A DNA stretch of 64,000 bases from positions 1,674,001 to 1,738,000 of the forward strand of contig NZ_CP113097.1 of NCBI RefSeq assembly GCF_026625125.1. The letters are read 5' to 3'. The notes beneath the pieces were generated by a model. The model was not told where the DNA came from, ran no database searches, and saw nothing but the letters and a program-made list of their open reading frames with translations. Both the position numbers and the translations under genes were made by a program. Below, piece by piece: positions 26,006-35,294 of the stretch (positions within the stretch are counted from its first letter, which is position 1; the number at the start of each line of letters is the position of its first letter). The DNA comes from Pseudomonas putida. GTDB lineage: Bacteria > Pseudomonadota > Gammaproteobacteria > Pseudomonadales > Pseudomonadaceae.

Positions 26006-26938
26006 ATGAGTTCTGCCCTGTCCATCCGACAGTTGACCAAAACCTACGGTAATGGCTTCCAGGCCCTTAAAGGGATCGACCTGGACGTCGCCGAAGGTGA
26101 CTTCTTCGCCTTGCTCGGCCCCAACGGCGCCGGTAAATCCACCACCATCGGCATCCTCTCGACGCTGGTCAACAAGACCACTGGCACGGTGAACGTGTTC
26201 GGCCACGACCTGGATCGTGAGCCTGCTGCGCTCAAGCGCTGCCTGGGGGTGGTGCCGCAGGAGTTCAACTTCAACCAGTTCGAGAAGACCTTCGATATCG
26301 TGGTCACCCAGGCCGGCTATTACGGTATCCCGCCAAAACTGGCCAAAGAGCGCGCTGAACAGTACCTGACCCAGCTGGGGTTGTGGGACAAGCGCGATGT
26401 CCAGTCGCGCTCGTTGTCCGGCGGCATGAAGCGCCGGCTGATGATCGCCCGGGCGTTGATCCACGAGCCACGCCTGCTGATCCTCGATGAACCGACCGCA
26501 GGGGTGGACATCGAGCTGCGTCGGTCGATGTGGAGCTTCCTCACCGAGCTCAACCAGAAGGGCATCACCATCATCCTGACCACCCACTACCTGGAAGAAG
26601 CCGAACAGCTGTGCCGTAACATCGGCATCATCGACCACGGCACCATCGTCGAGAACACCAGCATGCGCCAGTTGCTGGGCAAGCTGCATGTGGAGACCTT
26701 CGTGCTCGACATCAAGCAGGACCTTGCCAGCGCGCCGGTGCTGCAAGGCTACCCGTGCCGGCTGCTGACCCCGCACAGCCTTGAGGTGCAAGTGGACAAG
26801 GACATTGGCATCACCGCGCTGTTCGCTCAGCTGGCGCTGCAGAACATCGAGGTGCAGAGCCTGCGCAACAAGACCAACCGACTCGAGGAGCTGTTTGTGT
26901 CACTGGTGGAAAAGAACCTGTCGAAGGTGGCCGTATGA
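26006..26938 (+). CDS. ABC transporter ATP-binding protein (YadG/PA2812-like)
   Basis: 310-aa ATPase subunit of an ABC-2 exporter. Walker A GPNGAGKST is at residues 38-46, the signature LSGGM and Walker B LLILDEPT follow near 135 and 155, and the H-loop is in TTHYLEEAE. A C-terminal extension of about 80 residues is typical of this export subfamily. The downstream permease overlaps by 4 nt (ATGA), so the two form one unit. The exported substrate is unknown. Confidence 0.93.
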   Translation: MSSALSIRQLTKTYGNGFQALKGIDLDVAEGDFFALLGPNGAGKSTTIGILSTLVNKTTGTVNVFGHDLDREPAALKRCLGVVPQEFNFNQFEKTFDIVVTQAGYYGIPPKLAKERAEQYLTQLGLWDKRDVQSRSLSGGMKRRLMIARALIHEPRLLILDEPTAGVDIELRRSMWSFLTELNQKGITIILTTHYLEEAEQLCRNIGIIDHGTIVENTSMRQLLGKLHVETFVLDIKQDLASAPVLQGYPCRLLTPHSLEVQVDKDIGITALFAQLALQNIEVQSLRNKTNRLEELFVSLVEKNLSKVAV

Positions 26939-27714
26939 GTGTGGAACTGCGCACCAACTGGGTCGCCCTGAACACCATCGTCTACCGCGAAGTGCGGCGC
27001 TTCCTGCGTATCTGGCCGCAAACCTTGCTGCCCCCGGCCATTACCATGGTGCTGTACTTCGTCATCTTCGGTAACCTGATTGGCCGGCAGATCGGCGACA
27101 TGGGTGGTTTCACCTACATGCAGTACATCGTGCCGGGGCTGATCATGATGTCGGTGATCACCAACTCCTACGGCAACGTGGTGTCGAGCTTCTTCGGCAG
27201 CAAGTTCCAGCGCTCGATTGAAGAGCTGATGGTGTCGCCGGTGTCGCCGCACACGATTCTCGTCGGCTATGTGCTGGGTGGCGTGCTGCGCGGGCTGGCG
27301 GTCGGGGTGATCGTGACCATCCTGTCGATGTTCTTTACCGACCTGCAGGTGCACCACTTGGGTGTGACCGTGGTCGTGGTGTTGCTGACGGCCACCATCT
27401 TCTCGCTGCTGGGCTTCGTCAACGCTGTGTTTGCACGCAACTTCGACGACATCTCGATCATCCCGACCTTCGTGCTGACGCCGCTGACCTACCTGGGCGG
27501 GGTGTTCTATTCGATCAACCTGCTGCCGCCGTTCTGGCAGACCGTGTCGCTGGCCAACCCGGTGCTGCACATGGTCAACTCGTTCCGCTACGGCATCCTA
27601 GGGGTGTCGGATATCAGCATTGGTACGGCGATCACCTTCATGCTGGTCGCCACTGCGGTGCTCTATGCACTGTGCGTTCGCCTGCTGGTCAGCGGCCGCG
27701 GCATGCGCGCCTGA
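26935..27714 (+). CDS. ABC-2 type permease (YadH/PA2811-like)
   Basis: 259-aa inner-membrane protein with about six transmembrane helices and the ABC-2 export signature region (VLTPLTYLGGVFYSINLLPP, residues 181-200). It pairs with the ATPase encoded just upstream, with which it overlaps by 4 nt. The transported molecule cannot be deduced. Its last 117 nt overlap the convergent DUF2062 gene as annotated. Confidence 0.92.
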   Translation: MSVELRTNWVALNTIVYREVRRFLRIWPQTLLPPAITMVLYFVIFGNLIGRQIGDMGGFTYMQYIVPGLIMMSVITNSYGNVVSSFFGSKFQRSIEELMVSPVSPHTILVGYVLGGVLRGLAVGVIVTILSMFFTDLQVHHLGVTVVVVLLTATIFSLLGFVNAVFARNFDDISIIPTFVLTPLTYLGGVFYSINLLPPFWQTVSLANPVLHMVNSFRYGILGVSDISIGTAITFMLVATAVLYALCVRLLVSGRGMRA

Positions 27715-28224
27715 GGCCCTGAGCTTGCGCCGGCGCCATTGCCGGCCAATCCACCAGCGCCAGTACAACAGGGTGGTGAACCAGGCGACGATGCCCAGCA
27801 CCACACCGCACACCACCGAGCCCAGCAGGAACGGCTGCCATAGCGTTGCCAGCTGGTCGGTGATCCATTCGAAGGTGAGGTCGTCGGGCAGGCTGCGCGG
27901 CGGTGTGCCCAGCAACCAGGCGCCGGTCATGTAGGTGACGAAAAATACCGGTGGCATGGTCAGGGGGTTGGTCAGCCATACCAGGCTGACGGCGATCGGC
28001 AGGTTGCCACGCACCGGGATCGCCAGCGCAGCGGCCAGCAGCATCTGCATGGGGACGGGAATCAGTGCCGCGAACAGGCCCACGCCCATGGCCCGGGCCA
28101 CCGAGTGGCGGTTCAGGTGCCAAAGATTCGGGTCATGCAGCAACTTGCCGAAAAAGCGTAAGGACTTGTGTTCCCGAATGCTGGTCGGATCCGGCATGTA
28201 GCGTTTGAAAAGGCGGCGCGGCAT
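27598..28224 (-). CDS. DUF2062 membrane protein
   Basis: 208 aa starting MPRRLFKRYMPDP, the conserved N-terminus of the DUF2062 family, then LHDPNLWHLNRHSVARA and three to four hydrophobic segments ending near residue 165. The function of the family is unknown. The last 40 or so residues (after RRRKLRAS) are polar, Q/H/R-rich and read antisense to the permease gene. This unusually long 117-nt convergent overlap may mean the tail is non-conserved. It is the neighbour of comEC, as in P. aeruginosa PA2985-PA2984. Confidence 0.85.
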   Translation of the reverse strand: MPRRLFKRYMPDPTSIREHKSLRFFGKLLHDPNLWHLNRHSVARAMGVGLFAALIPVPMQMLLAAALAIPVRGNLPIAVSLVWLTNPLTMPPVFFVTYMTGAWLLGTPPRSLPDDLTFEWITDQLATLWQPFLLGSVVCGVVLGIVAWFTTLLYWRWWIGRQWRRRKLRASGAHAAAADQQANAQCIEHRSGDQHEGDRRTNADIRHP

Positions 28225-28366
28225 GTAGGCTCCCCGAGCGGTCATCACGCAAGTATGCCTTGATTCCATCTCAGCCTCGTTCAGAGTTTGTGACAATTGT
28301 TGAGCGAGCCTCGGCGTCTTTTCGTCTATGCCTGAGTGGGTCATTCGGTTTCCGGAGCTCTAACTC

Positions 28367-30598
28367 ATGCGCACAGGGATGTTTGCGCTGGCGCTCGGGC
28401 TGTTGTGCCTGGGTATTGTTCCCCAATTGCCATCGGTCGGGTGGCTGTGGCTGCTGCTCGGTGGCGGCCTGCTTTGCCTGTGCACACGCCTTTGGCCGCT
28501 GGGTTGCTTTGCGCTGGGGCTGTGCTGGGCTTGCTGGTCGGCGCAGCAGGCACTGGATGACCGCCTGGCCTCTGGCCTGGATGGCCGTACGCTGTGGCTG
28601 GAGGGCCGGGTGGTCGGCTTGCCGACCCACACGGCGCGTGGGGTGCGCTTTGAGCTGGAGCAACCGCGCTCGCGCCGCGCTGCGTTGCCCCAGCGCCTGC
28701 AATTGCATTGGTTCGATGGCCCACCGCTGCGTGCTGGCGAGCGCTGGCGCCTGGCCGCTACCCTGCAGCGCCCGGCCGGGCTGCTCAACCCGCACGGTCC
28801 GGACCGGGAGGCACAGTTGTTGGCCAGGCGCATCGGTGCCACTGGCACGGTCAAGGCCGGCCATGTGCTGGATGCCGCGCAGCCGGGCTGGCGTGACGCT
28901 CTGCGCCAGCGCTTGTTGAGTGTCGCTGCCCATGGCCGGGAAGCTGCCCTCGTCGCGCTGGTGCTCGGTGATGGCGCCGGCTTGGCCCGCGAGGACTGGC
29001 AAGCGCTGCAGGCCACGGGCACAGTCCACCTGTTGGTGATTTCGGGGCAGCACATCGGCCTGGTCGCCGGCTTGCTCTACGCCCTGGTCGCCGGCCTGGC
29101 GCGCCGGGGCCTGTGGCCTGCGGCTCTACCCTGGTTGCCGTGTGCATGTGGCCTGGCCCTGGGCGCGGCGCTGGCCTATGGCTGGCTGGCCGGTGCGGGG
29201 GTGCCGGTGCAGCGCGCCTGCCTGATGCTGGCCGTGGTCTTGCTCTGGCGCCTGCGCTTTCGCCATCTTGGGGCGCTGTTCCCTTTGCTGCTGGCGCTCA
29301 CCGGGGTGCTGCTGGCCGAGCCCCTGGCCCCGCTGTTGCCTGGTTTCTGGCTGTCGTTCGCGGCAGTGGCGACCCTGGTCTACTGCTTCAGTTCGCGTCT
29401 TGGCAGGTGGCGGCCCTGGCAAGGGTGGACCCGCGCCCAGTGGGTGATCGCCATCGGCCTGCTGCCGGTATTGATCGCCACCGGTTTGCCGGTCAGCCTG
29501 AGTGCGCCATTGGCCAACTTGCTGGCAGTACCCTGGATCAGCCTGGCGGTATTGCCTTTGGCGCTGCTTGGGACCTTGCTGCTGCCGTTGGCAGGGGTAG
29601 GTGAAGGCCTGTTGTGGCTGGCAGGTGGGCTCTTGGACGTCTTGTTCCGGTCGCTGGCGTGGGTAGCGGACTGGCGCCCGGCATGGCTACCGCCTGCGTT
29701 GCCGACCTGGGCCTGGCTGATGGTCTGCCTGGGGGCGTTGCTGGTGCTGCTGCCGTCCGGCGTGCCCCTGCGCAGCCTGGGCGGGACCCTGCTGCTGGCG
29801 TTGTGGGTGCCCAGGGAAGCTGTGCCCCCTGGGCAGGTGGAAGTCTGGCAGCTGGATGTCGGGCAGGGCTTGGCGGTCTTGCTGCGCACCCAACATCACA
29901 GCCTGCTCTACGACGCCGGGCCTGCGCGGGGCGATAGTGATCTGGGTGAGCGGGTGGTGTTGCCCACTTTGCACAAGCTGGGCGTCAAGCGCCTGGACAT
30001 CATGCTCGTCAGCCATGCCCATGCCGACCATGCCGGTGGCGCACCGGCCGTGAACCGTGGGTTGCCGGTGGTGCGTGCGCTGGGCGGCGAAGCGCTGGAG
30101 GACCTTGCCCTGCAGCCGTGTACGCGTGGTGAGCAGTGGGAATGGGATGGGGTGCGCTTTTCGCTGTGGCATTGGGCCCAAGGGCAGAGCAGCAACGACC
30201 GCTCGTGCGTGCTGCTGGTCGAGGCGCAGGGAGAGCGGCTGCTATTGGCAGGCGATATGGAGGCGGGGGCCGAGCGCGCATGGTTGGCGGACCACGCCGC
30301 GCCACGTATCGATTGGCTGCAGTCGCCGCACCATGGCAGCCGCAGTTCCTCGACCGAGGCATTCATCCGCGCCACGGCGCCGCGCGGGGTGCTGATTTCG
30401 CGCGGGCGTAACAACGGTTTCGGGCATCCGCATGTGCAGGTGCTCGAGCGGTATCGGCGGCATGGGCTGGCCATTCACGATACGGCGGTGGAGGGGGCGT
30501 TGCGGTTGATGTTGGGAAGCCGTGGCGAAGTGGAGGGCGTACGGGGGCAACGACGCTTTTGGCGCAGTAGGGGGGCATACCCCCACGCAATTCCCTGA
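28367..30598 (+). CDS. comEC: ComEC/Rec2 DNA uptake channel
   Basis: 743-aa polytopic inner-membrane protein for transport of single-stranded DNA into the cytoplasm during natural transformation. Several hydrophobic helices at the N-terminus are followed by an OB-like part, the ComEC competence domain (HLLVISGQHIGLVAGLLYAL near 220) and a C-terminal metallo-beta-lactamase domain (VSHAHADHAGG near 545; LQSPHHGSRSSS near 650). GGAG precedes the ATG. It is divergent from DUF2062 and upstream of exbBD, the usual pseudomonad order. Confidence 0.95.
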   Translation: MRTGMFALALGLLCLGIVPQLPSVGWLWLLLGGGLLCLCTRLWPLGCFALGLCWACWSAQQALDDRLASGLDGRTLWLEGRVVGLPTHTARGVRFELEQPRSRRAALPQRLQLHWFDGPPLRAGERWRLAATLQRPAGLLNPHGPDREAQLLARRIGATGTVKAGHVLDAAQPGWRDALRQRLLSVAAHGREAALVALVLGDGAGLAREDWQALQATGTVHLLVISGQHIGLVAGLLYALVAGLARRGLWPAALPWLPCACGLALGAALAYGWLAGAGVPVQRACLMLAVVLLWRLRFRHLGALFPLLLALTGVLLAEPLAPLLPGFWLSFAAVATLVYCFSSRLGRWRPWQGWTRAQWVIAIGLLPVLIATGLPVSLSAPLANLLAVPWISLAVLPLALLGTLLLPLAGVGEGLLWLAGGLLDVLFRSLAWVADWRPAWLPPALPTWAWLMVCLGALLVLLPSGVPLRSLGGTLLLALWVPREAVPPGQVEVWQLDVGQGLAVLLRTQHHSLLYDAGPARGDSDLGERVVLPTLHKLGVKRLDIMLVSHAHADHAGGAPAVNRGLPVVRALGGEALEDLALQPCTRGEQWEWDGVRFSLWHWAQGQSSNDRSCVLLVEAQGERLLLAGDMEAGAERAWLADHAAPRIDWLQSPHHGSRSSSTEAFIRATAPRGVLISRGRNNGFGHPHVQVLERYRRHGLAIHDTAVEGALRLMLGSRGEVEGVRGQRRFWRSRGAYPHAIP

Positions 30599-30666
30599 CC
30601 TTCGGCAGATGAGCCCCCGGCGCGCCTATGTTAGAGTGGCGGCCTTTTTCCGAGGGGGCGTTTACT

Positions 30667-31302
30667 GTGTGGGAATTGGTCAAGTCCGGTGGTTGGATGA
30701 TGCTGCCGATCATTCTGAGCTCCATCGCTGCCATGGCTATCGTCGTCGAGCGCCTGTGGACCCTGCGCGCCAGCCGCGTTACCCCGCCACACCTGCTGGG
30801 CCAGGTATGGATGTGGATCAAGGACAAGCAACTCACCAGTGACAAGCTCAAGGCCCTGCGCGCCGATTCGCCGCTGGGTGAGATCCTCGCTGCGGGCCTG
30901 GCCAACTCGCGCCATGGCCGTGAAATCATGAAAGAGTGCATCGAGGAGTCGGCCTCGCGGGTCATCCACGAACTGGAGCGCTACATCAGCACGCTCGGTA
31001 CCATCGCCGCGATGGCCCCGCTGCTTGGCCTGCTCGGTACCGTACTGGGCATGATCGATATCTTCAGCGCCTTCATGGGGACGCAGATGACCGCCAATGC
31101 GGCCGTGCTGGCCAGTGGTATTTCCAAGGCGCTGGTCACTACGGCGGCTGGCCTGATGGTCGGCATCCCGGCCGTGTTCTTCCACCGTTTCCTGCTGCGC
31201 CGCATCGACGAACTGGTGGTGGGCATGGAGCAGGAGGCAATCAAGCTGGTGGAGGTCATCCAGGGCGACCGTGAAGTCGAAGTGGCCGGAGGCAAGGCGT
31301 GA
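30667..31302 (+). CDS. exbB: ExbB/TolQ-family proton channel subunit
   Basis: 211-aa inner-membrane protein, MotA/TolQ/ExbB family, with one N-terminal helix (MMLPIILSSIAAMAIVV) and a two-helix C-terminal channel part (LGTIAAMAPLLGLLGTVLGM, then ALVTTAAGLMVGIPAVFF). With ExbD it couples the proton gradient to an outer-membrane or envelope partner. The GTG at 30667 is preferred over the in-frame ATG at 30628 because GAGGGGG stands 8-9 nt before it. The partner TonB or TolA homolog is not adjacent. ExbD overlaps by 4 nt. Confidence 0.92.
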   Translation: MWELVKSGGWMMLPIILSSIAAMAIVVERLWTLRASRVTPPHLLGQVWMWIKDKQLTSDKLKALRADSPLGEILAAGLANSRHGREIMKECIEESASRVIHELERYISTLGTIAAMAPLLGLLGTVLGMIDIFSAFMGTQMTANAAVLASGISKALVTTAAGLMVGIPAVFFHRFLLRRIDELVVGMEQEAIKLVEVIQGDREVEVAGGKA

Positions 31303-31733
31303 AGTTCCGGCGCAATCGCCAGCGGGAGAACGTTGACATCAACCTGGCGTCGTTGATCGACGTGGTGTTCGTCCTGCTGCTGTTCTTCGTGGTCACCACC
31401 ACCTTCACCCGTGAGACCCAGCTGCGTGTGGAGCTGCCTGAGGCCGTCAGCGCCGAACAGCCAGGCGCAGACCCGGAAAAGCTGGTGGAGGTCACCATCA
31501 GTGCCGATGGCGTGTATTCGGTGAACAACCACCTGTTGCCCAAGAGCGACCTGGCCACCCTGACCGAGGCGATCCAGCGCGAGTCGGGCGGTGACAACAC
31601 GCTGCCGCTGGCCATCAGCGCCGACGGCAAGACCCCGCACCAGGCCGTGATCACTGCGATGGATGCCGCCGGCAAGCTCGGTTTCAGCCACCTGCGCATG
31701 ACCACCGTCGAGGCTGCCCAGGGGACACCTTGA
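31299..31733 (+). CDS. exbD: ExbD/TolR-family protein
   Basis: 144 aa, GTG start overlapping the exbB stop (GTGA). One transmembrane helix carries the essential acidic residue ([19 protein letters not shown] region, with Asp in LIDVVF), and a periplasmic domain follows. Works with ExbB as the proton-driven motor. The stop overlaps the lpxK ATG by 1 nt, a coupling seen across Pseudomonas. Confidence 0.93.
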   Translation: MKFRRNRQRENVDINLASLIDVVFVLLLFFVVTTTFTRETQLRVELPEAVSAEQPGADPEKLVEVTISADGVYSVNNHLLPKSDLATLTEAIQRESGGDNTLPLAISADGKTPHQAVITAMDAAGKLGFSHLRMTTVEAAQGTP

Positions 31734-32743
31734 TGGCGCTCGCCGACCGTCTGCTAGCCGCCTGGTACGCCGGGCATCCGGCCCTTGCCCTGCTGCGCCC
31801 GCTCGAAGCGCTTTACCGGCGGGTGGTGACGCGCAAGCGCGCGCGGTTTCTCAGTGGCGAAAGCGCCAGCTACCGCGCCCCGGTGCCGGTCATCGTAGTG
31901 GGCAACATCACCATTGGTGGCACCGGCAAGACGCCGATGATCCTCTGGTTGATCGAGCATTGCCGACGCCAGGGGCTGAGGGTGGGGGTGGTCAGCCGCG
32001 GCTACGGTGCAAAACCGCCTCGGTTGCCCTGGCGTGTCGAAGCCTCGCAGCGTGCCGAGCAGGCCGGCGATGAGCCTTTGCTGATCGTTCAGCGCACGGG
32101 TGTGCCGCTGATGATCGACCCCGACCGCTCCCGCGCCGTGCAGGCATTGCTGGCCAGCGAGCCGTTGGACCTGATCCTGTGTGACGACGGTATGCAGCAC
32201 TATCGCCTGGCGCGCGACCTGGAGCTGGTGCTGATCGATGCTGCGCGTGGCCTGGGCAATGGCCGCTGCCTGCCGGCCGGCCCTCTGCGCGAGCCTGCCG
32301 AGCGCCTGCAAGAGGCCGATGCGGTGCTGTTCAATGGCGCCACTGTCGATCGCCCCGAGGGCTTCGCTTTTCGTCTGCAACCCAGTGCGCTGGTCAACCT
32401 GCGCAGTGGAGAGCGCCGCGCGCTCGACTTCTTTCCTCCTGGCCAGCGCCTGCATGCGGTGGCCGGTATCGGCAACCCGCAACGTTTCTTCAACACCCTG
32501 CTGGGGCTAAACTGGCAGCCGGTGCCGCATCCGTTCGCCGACCACGCCCAGTTCAGCGCGCAAAGCCTGGCTTTCAGCCCGTCGCTGCCATTGGTGATGA
32601 CCGAGAAGGACGCGGTGAAGTGCCGGGCCTTCGCTGCCGATGACTGGTGGTACCTGGCCGTGGAGGCGGTGCCTACGCCGGCTTTCTGCGACTGGTTCGA
32701 CAGCCAGCTGCAACGCTTGCTGCCAGGGCCGCGAACGCCCTGA
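31733..32743 (+). CDS. lpxK: Tetraacyldisaccharide 4'-kinase
   Basis: 336 aa. Phosphorylates the 4' position of the lipid A disaccharide precursor at the inner membrane. Walker A is in [12 protein letters not shown] (residues 57-68), and the DDGMQHYRL motif near 147 is characteristic. The ATG at 31733 is chosen; the open frame also contains a TTG one codon earlier. TGATG overlap with exbD. It is followed by the Trm112-like gene and kdsB, so lipopolysaccharide precursor genes are grouped here. Confidence 0.96.
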   Translation: MALADRLLAAWYAGHPALALLRPLEALYRRVVTRKRARFLSGESASYRAPVPVIVVGNITIGGTGKTPMILWLIEHCRRQGLRVGVVSRGYGAKPPRLPWRVEASQRAEQAGDEPLLIVQRTGVPLMIDPDRSRAVQALLASEPLDLILCDDGMQHYRLARDLELVLIDAARGLGNGRCLPAGPLREPAERLQEADAVLFNGATVDRPEGFAFRLQPSALVNLRSGERRALDFFPPGQRLHAVAGIGNPQRFFNTLLGLNWQPVPHPFADHAQFSAQSLAFSPSLPLVMTEKDAVKCRAFAADDWWYLAVEAVPTPAFCDWFDSQLQRLLPGPRTP

Positions 32744-32786
32744 GCCCCTTTTCAATTTCCGGCCATCTGGCCTCAAGGAAGCTTCC

Positions 32787-32972
32787 ATGGACACCAAATT
32801 GCTCGACATCCTGGCCTGCCCGATCACCAAGGGGCCGCTCAAGCTCAGCGCTGACAAGACCGAGCTGATCAGCAAGGGCGCTGGCCTGGCCTACCCGATC
32901 CGCGATGGCATCCCGGTGATGCTGGAAAGCGAGGCGCGCACCCTGACCGACGACGAGCGTCTGGACAAATGA
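32787..32972 (+). CDS. Trm112/YcaR-family small protein
   Basis: 61 aa, starting [18 protein letters not shown] with the family motif DILACP and ending DDERLDK. Homologs are small zinc-ribbon-like proteins (Trm112 activates methyltransferases in eukaryotes); the bacterial role is unclear. AAGGAAG precedes the ATG. The stop overlaps the kdsB start by 4 nt. The usual CPxC zinc pair is reduced here to CPIT, as in other gammaproteobacterial YcaR proteins. Confidence 0.9.
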   Translation: MDTKLLDILACPITKGPLKLSADKTELISKGAGLAYPIRDGIPVMLESEARTLTDDERLDK

Positions 32973-33733
32973 GCCTGAACTTCACCGTGGTCATTCCCGC
33001 CCGGCTGCGCTCGACGCGCCTGCCGGGCAAGCCGTTGTTGCTGATCGCCGGCAAGCCGATGGTTCAGCACGTCTGGGAGCAGGCGCGCAAGAGCGGTGCC
33101 GGCCGTGTGGTCATCGCCACCGACGACGCCAGTATCGTCGAGGCCTGCCAGGCCTTTGGGGCTGAAGTACTGATGACCCGCGCCGACCATGAGTCGGGTA
33201 CCGACCGCCTGGCTGAAGTGGCTGCGCAGCTTGGCCTGCCGGCCGACGCCATCGTGGTCAACGTCCAGGGGGATGAGCCGCTCATCCCGCCGGTGATCAT
33301 CGACCAGGTCGCAGCCAACCTGGCGGCGCATCCGGAGGCAGGTATTGCCACCCTGGCCGAGCCGATCCACGACCCCGAAACCGTGTTCAACCCCAATGCG
33401 GTCAAGGTGGTCAGCGACAAGAACGGCCTGGCCTTGAGCTTCAGCCGTGCGCCGCTGCCGTGGGCACGTGACGTTTTCGCCAATGATCGCAACCAACTGC
33501 CGCAAGGTGTGCCTTACCGCCGCCATATCGGCATGTACGCCTACCGCGTCGGTTTCCTTCAGGACTTCGTCAGCTGGGGGCCGTGCTGGCTCGAGCAGAC
33601 CGAGGCGCTCGAGCAGCTGCGTGCCCTCTGGCATGGCGTGCGTATTCACGTGGCCGATGCCATCGAGGCGCCAGCAGTGGGTGTCGATACTGCACACGAC
33701 CTCGAGCGCGTACGGCGCTTGCTGGAGGCCTGA
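32969..33733 (+). CDS. kdsB: 3-deoxy-manno-octulosonate cytidylyltransferase
   Basis: 254 aa. Activates KDO as CMP-KDO for lipopolysaccharide inner core synthesis in the cytoplasm. The N-terminal nucleotide-binding signature [15 protein letters not shown] (residues 8-22), then NVQGDEPLI and [11 protein letters not shown], are diagnostic. The ATG overlaps the preceding stop by 4 nt. The gene is part of the lpxK-kdsB-ptp-murB run. Confidence 0.96.
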   Translation: MSLNFTVVIPARLRSTRLPGKPLLLIAGKPMVQHVWEQARKSGAGRVVIATDDASIVEACQAFGAEVLMTRADHESGTDRLAEVAAQLGLPADAIVVNVQGDEPLIPPVIIDQVAANLAAHPEAGIATLAEPIHDPETVFNPNAVKVVSDKNGLALSFSRAPLPWARDVFANDRNQLPQGVPYRRHIGMYAYRVGFLQDFVSWGPCWLEQTEALEQLRALWHGVRIHVADAIEAPAVGVDTAHDLERVRRLLEA

Positions 33734-34197
33734 TGCGCGTCCTGTTCGTTTGCCTGGGCAATATCTGCCGGTCGCCCACCGCCGAGGGTGTGCTGCGCCA
33801 TCAGTTGCAGGTCGCGGGCCTGGCTGGGCAGGTGCACGTGGCGTCCGCCGGGACCGGTGACTGGCACGTGGGCAAGGGGCCCGACAGCCGCACCTGCAAG
33901 GCCGCACTGGCGCGGGGCTATGACCTGTCGCAACAGCGTGCCCAGCAGGTCAAGGCTGAGCACTTTGCCGAGTACGACCTGATTCTGGCCATGGACGAAA
34001 GCAACCTGCGCCACCTGCGCGCCATGCGTGCCCCCAATGCGACTGGCGAGCTTGACCTGTTCCTGCGCCGCTATGGGGCGGCTGTGGATGAAGTGCCGGA
34101 CCCTTACTACGGCGGCGCAGAGGGGTTCGAGCAGGTGCTGGACCTGATCGAGGCGGCCTGCCATGAGCTGGTTGTCGAAATCAAGGGGCGGTTATGA
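33733..34197 (+). CDS. Low-molecular-weight protein tyrosine phosphatase
   Basis: 154 aa. The catalytic P-loop C-x5-R-S is CLGNICRS (residues 7-14), and the general-acid aspartate is in DPYYGG (about residue 122). The TGATG junction with kdsB places the ATG at 33733. It dephosphorylates tyrosine or small phosphoesters in the cytoplasm. The conserved position between kdsB and murB suggests a cell-envelope link, but the substrate is unknown. Confidence 0.93.
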   Translation: MRVLFVCLGNICRSPTAEGVLRHQLQVAGLAGQVHVASAGTGDWHVGKGPDSRTCKAALARGYDLSQQRAQQVKAEHFAEYDLILAMDESNLRHLRAMRAPNATGELDLFLRRYGAAVDEVPDPYYGGAEGFEQVLDLIEAACHELVVEIKGRL

Positions 34198-35213
34198 CGG
34201 CGCACTGGCAGGAGCAGGTTTCGCTCAAGCCTTACAATACCTTCGGCATCGATGTGAAAGCCCGGTACTTCGCCCAGGTACAGAGCGACGACGAGGTGCG
34301 CGAGGCCCTGGCGCAAGCGCGCCAGCGAGGGCTTGCGGTGATGGTCATCGGCGGCGGCAGCAACCTGCTGCTGACCCGTGATGTCGACGCGCTGGTACTG
34401 CACATGGCCAGCCGTGGCCGCCACGTCCTCGGTGATGACGCAGGGCGTGTGGTGGTCGAGGCCGAGGCGGGCGAGCCTTGGCACCCGTTCGTGCAATGGT
34501 CGTTGCAGCAAGGCTTTTGTGGCCTTGAAAACCTCAGCCTCATCCCGGGCACGGTAGGGGCTGCGCCGATGCAGAATGTGGGCGCCTACGGCGTGGAAAT
34601 CAAGGATGTGTTCGCCGGGTTGACGGCGCTGGACCGGCACACAGGCGAGCTGCGTGACTTCGGGCTTGAGGAATGTGCTTTTGGTTACCGCGACAGCCTG
34701 TTCAAGCGTAACCCTGGGCGGTGGTTGATCCTGCGGGTGCGCTTTGCCTTGAGCCATCGGCTGCAGGCCCATCTGGATTACGGCCCGGTACGTCAGCGCC
34801 TGGCCGAGCAGGGCGTGCAGGCGCCGACGGCGCAGGCCATCAGCGACGCTATTTGCAGCATTCGCCGCGAGAAACTGCCCGATCCGGCTGAGCTGGGCAA
34901 TGCCGGCAGCTTTTTCAAGAACCCGGTGGTTGCCGTCGAACAGCTGGCGCGGATCCGCGCTGAGTTTCCAGGTGTGGTGGCTTATCCCCAGGCTGACGGG
35001 CAGGTCAAGCTGGCGGCAGGCTGGTTGATCGAGCAGGCCGGCTGGAAGGGGTATCGAGATGGCGATGCCGGTGTGCACCGTTTGCAGTCGCTGGTGCTGG
35101 TCAATTATGGCCAGGCAAGCGGAGCGCAGTTGCATGGCCTGGCGCAACGCATTCAGGCGGATATCCTGGCGCGGTTCGGGGTTGCGCTGGAGATGGAGCC
35201 CAACCTGTACTGA
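34194..35213 (+). CDS. murB: UDP-N-acetylenolpyruvoylglucosamine reductase
   Basis: 339 aa, type I MurB. FAD/NADPH-dependent reduction that yields UDP-MurNAc for peptidoglycan. N-terminal NTFGIDVKARYF, FAD-binding IGGGSNLLLT (about 49-58), ENLSLIPGTVGAAPMQNVGAYG (around 110-130), and the active-site serine in LGNAGSFFKNPVV. The ATG overlaps the phosphatase stop by 4 nt. A bidirectional terminator follows. Confidence 0.96.
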   Translation: MTAHWQEQVSLKPYNTFGIDVKARYFAQVQSDDEVREALAQARQRGLAVMVIGGGSNLLLTRDVDALVLHMASRGRHVLGDDAGRVVVEAEAGEPWHPFVQWSLQQGFCGLENLSLIPGTVGAAPMQNVGAYGVEIKDVFAGLTALDRHTGELRDFGLEECAFGYRDSLFKRNPGRWLILRVRFALSHRLQAHLDYGPVRQRLAEQGVQAPTAQAISDAICSIRREKLPDPAELGNAGSFFKNPVVAVEQLARIRAEFPGVVAYPQADGQVKLAAGWLIEQAGWKGYRDGDAGVHRLQSLVLVNYGQASGAQLHGLAQRIQADILARFGVALEMEPNLY

Positions 35214-35242
35214 GCCCGGTGCAGGCACCCCAAGCGGCCAAG

Positions 35243-35278
35243 AAAAAGCCCCGCCAGTTCACACTGGCGGGGCTTTTT
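35243..35278. terminator. Bidirectional terminator between murB and rne
   Basis: AAAAAGCCCCGCCAG (35243-35257) pairs with CTGGCGGGGCTTTTT (35264-35278) around TTCACA. The A-run and T-run make it a good intrinsic terminator in both directions, for murB (+) and rne (-). Confidence 0.92.
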
Positions 35279-35294
35279 CATTCAGCCGTGGCTA

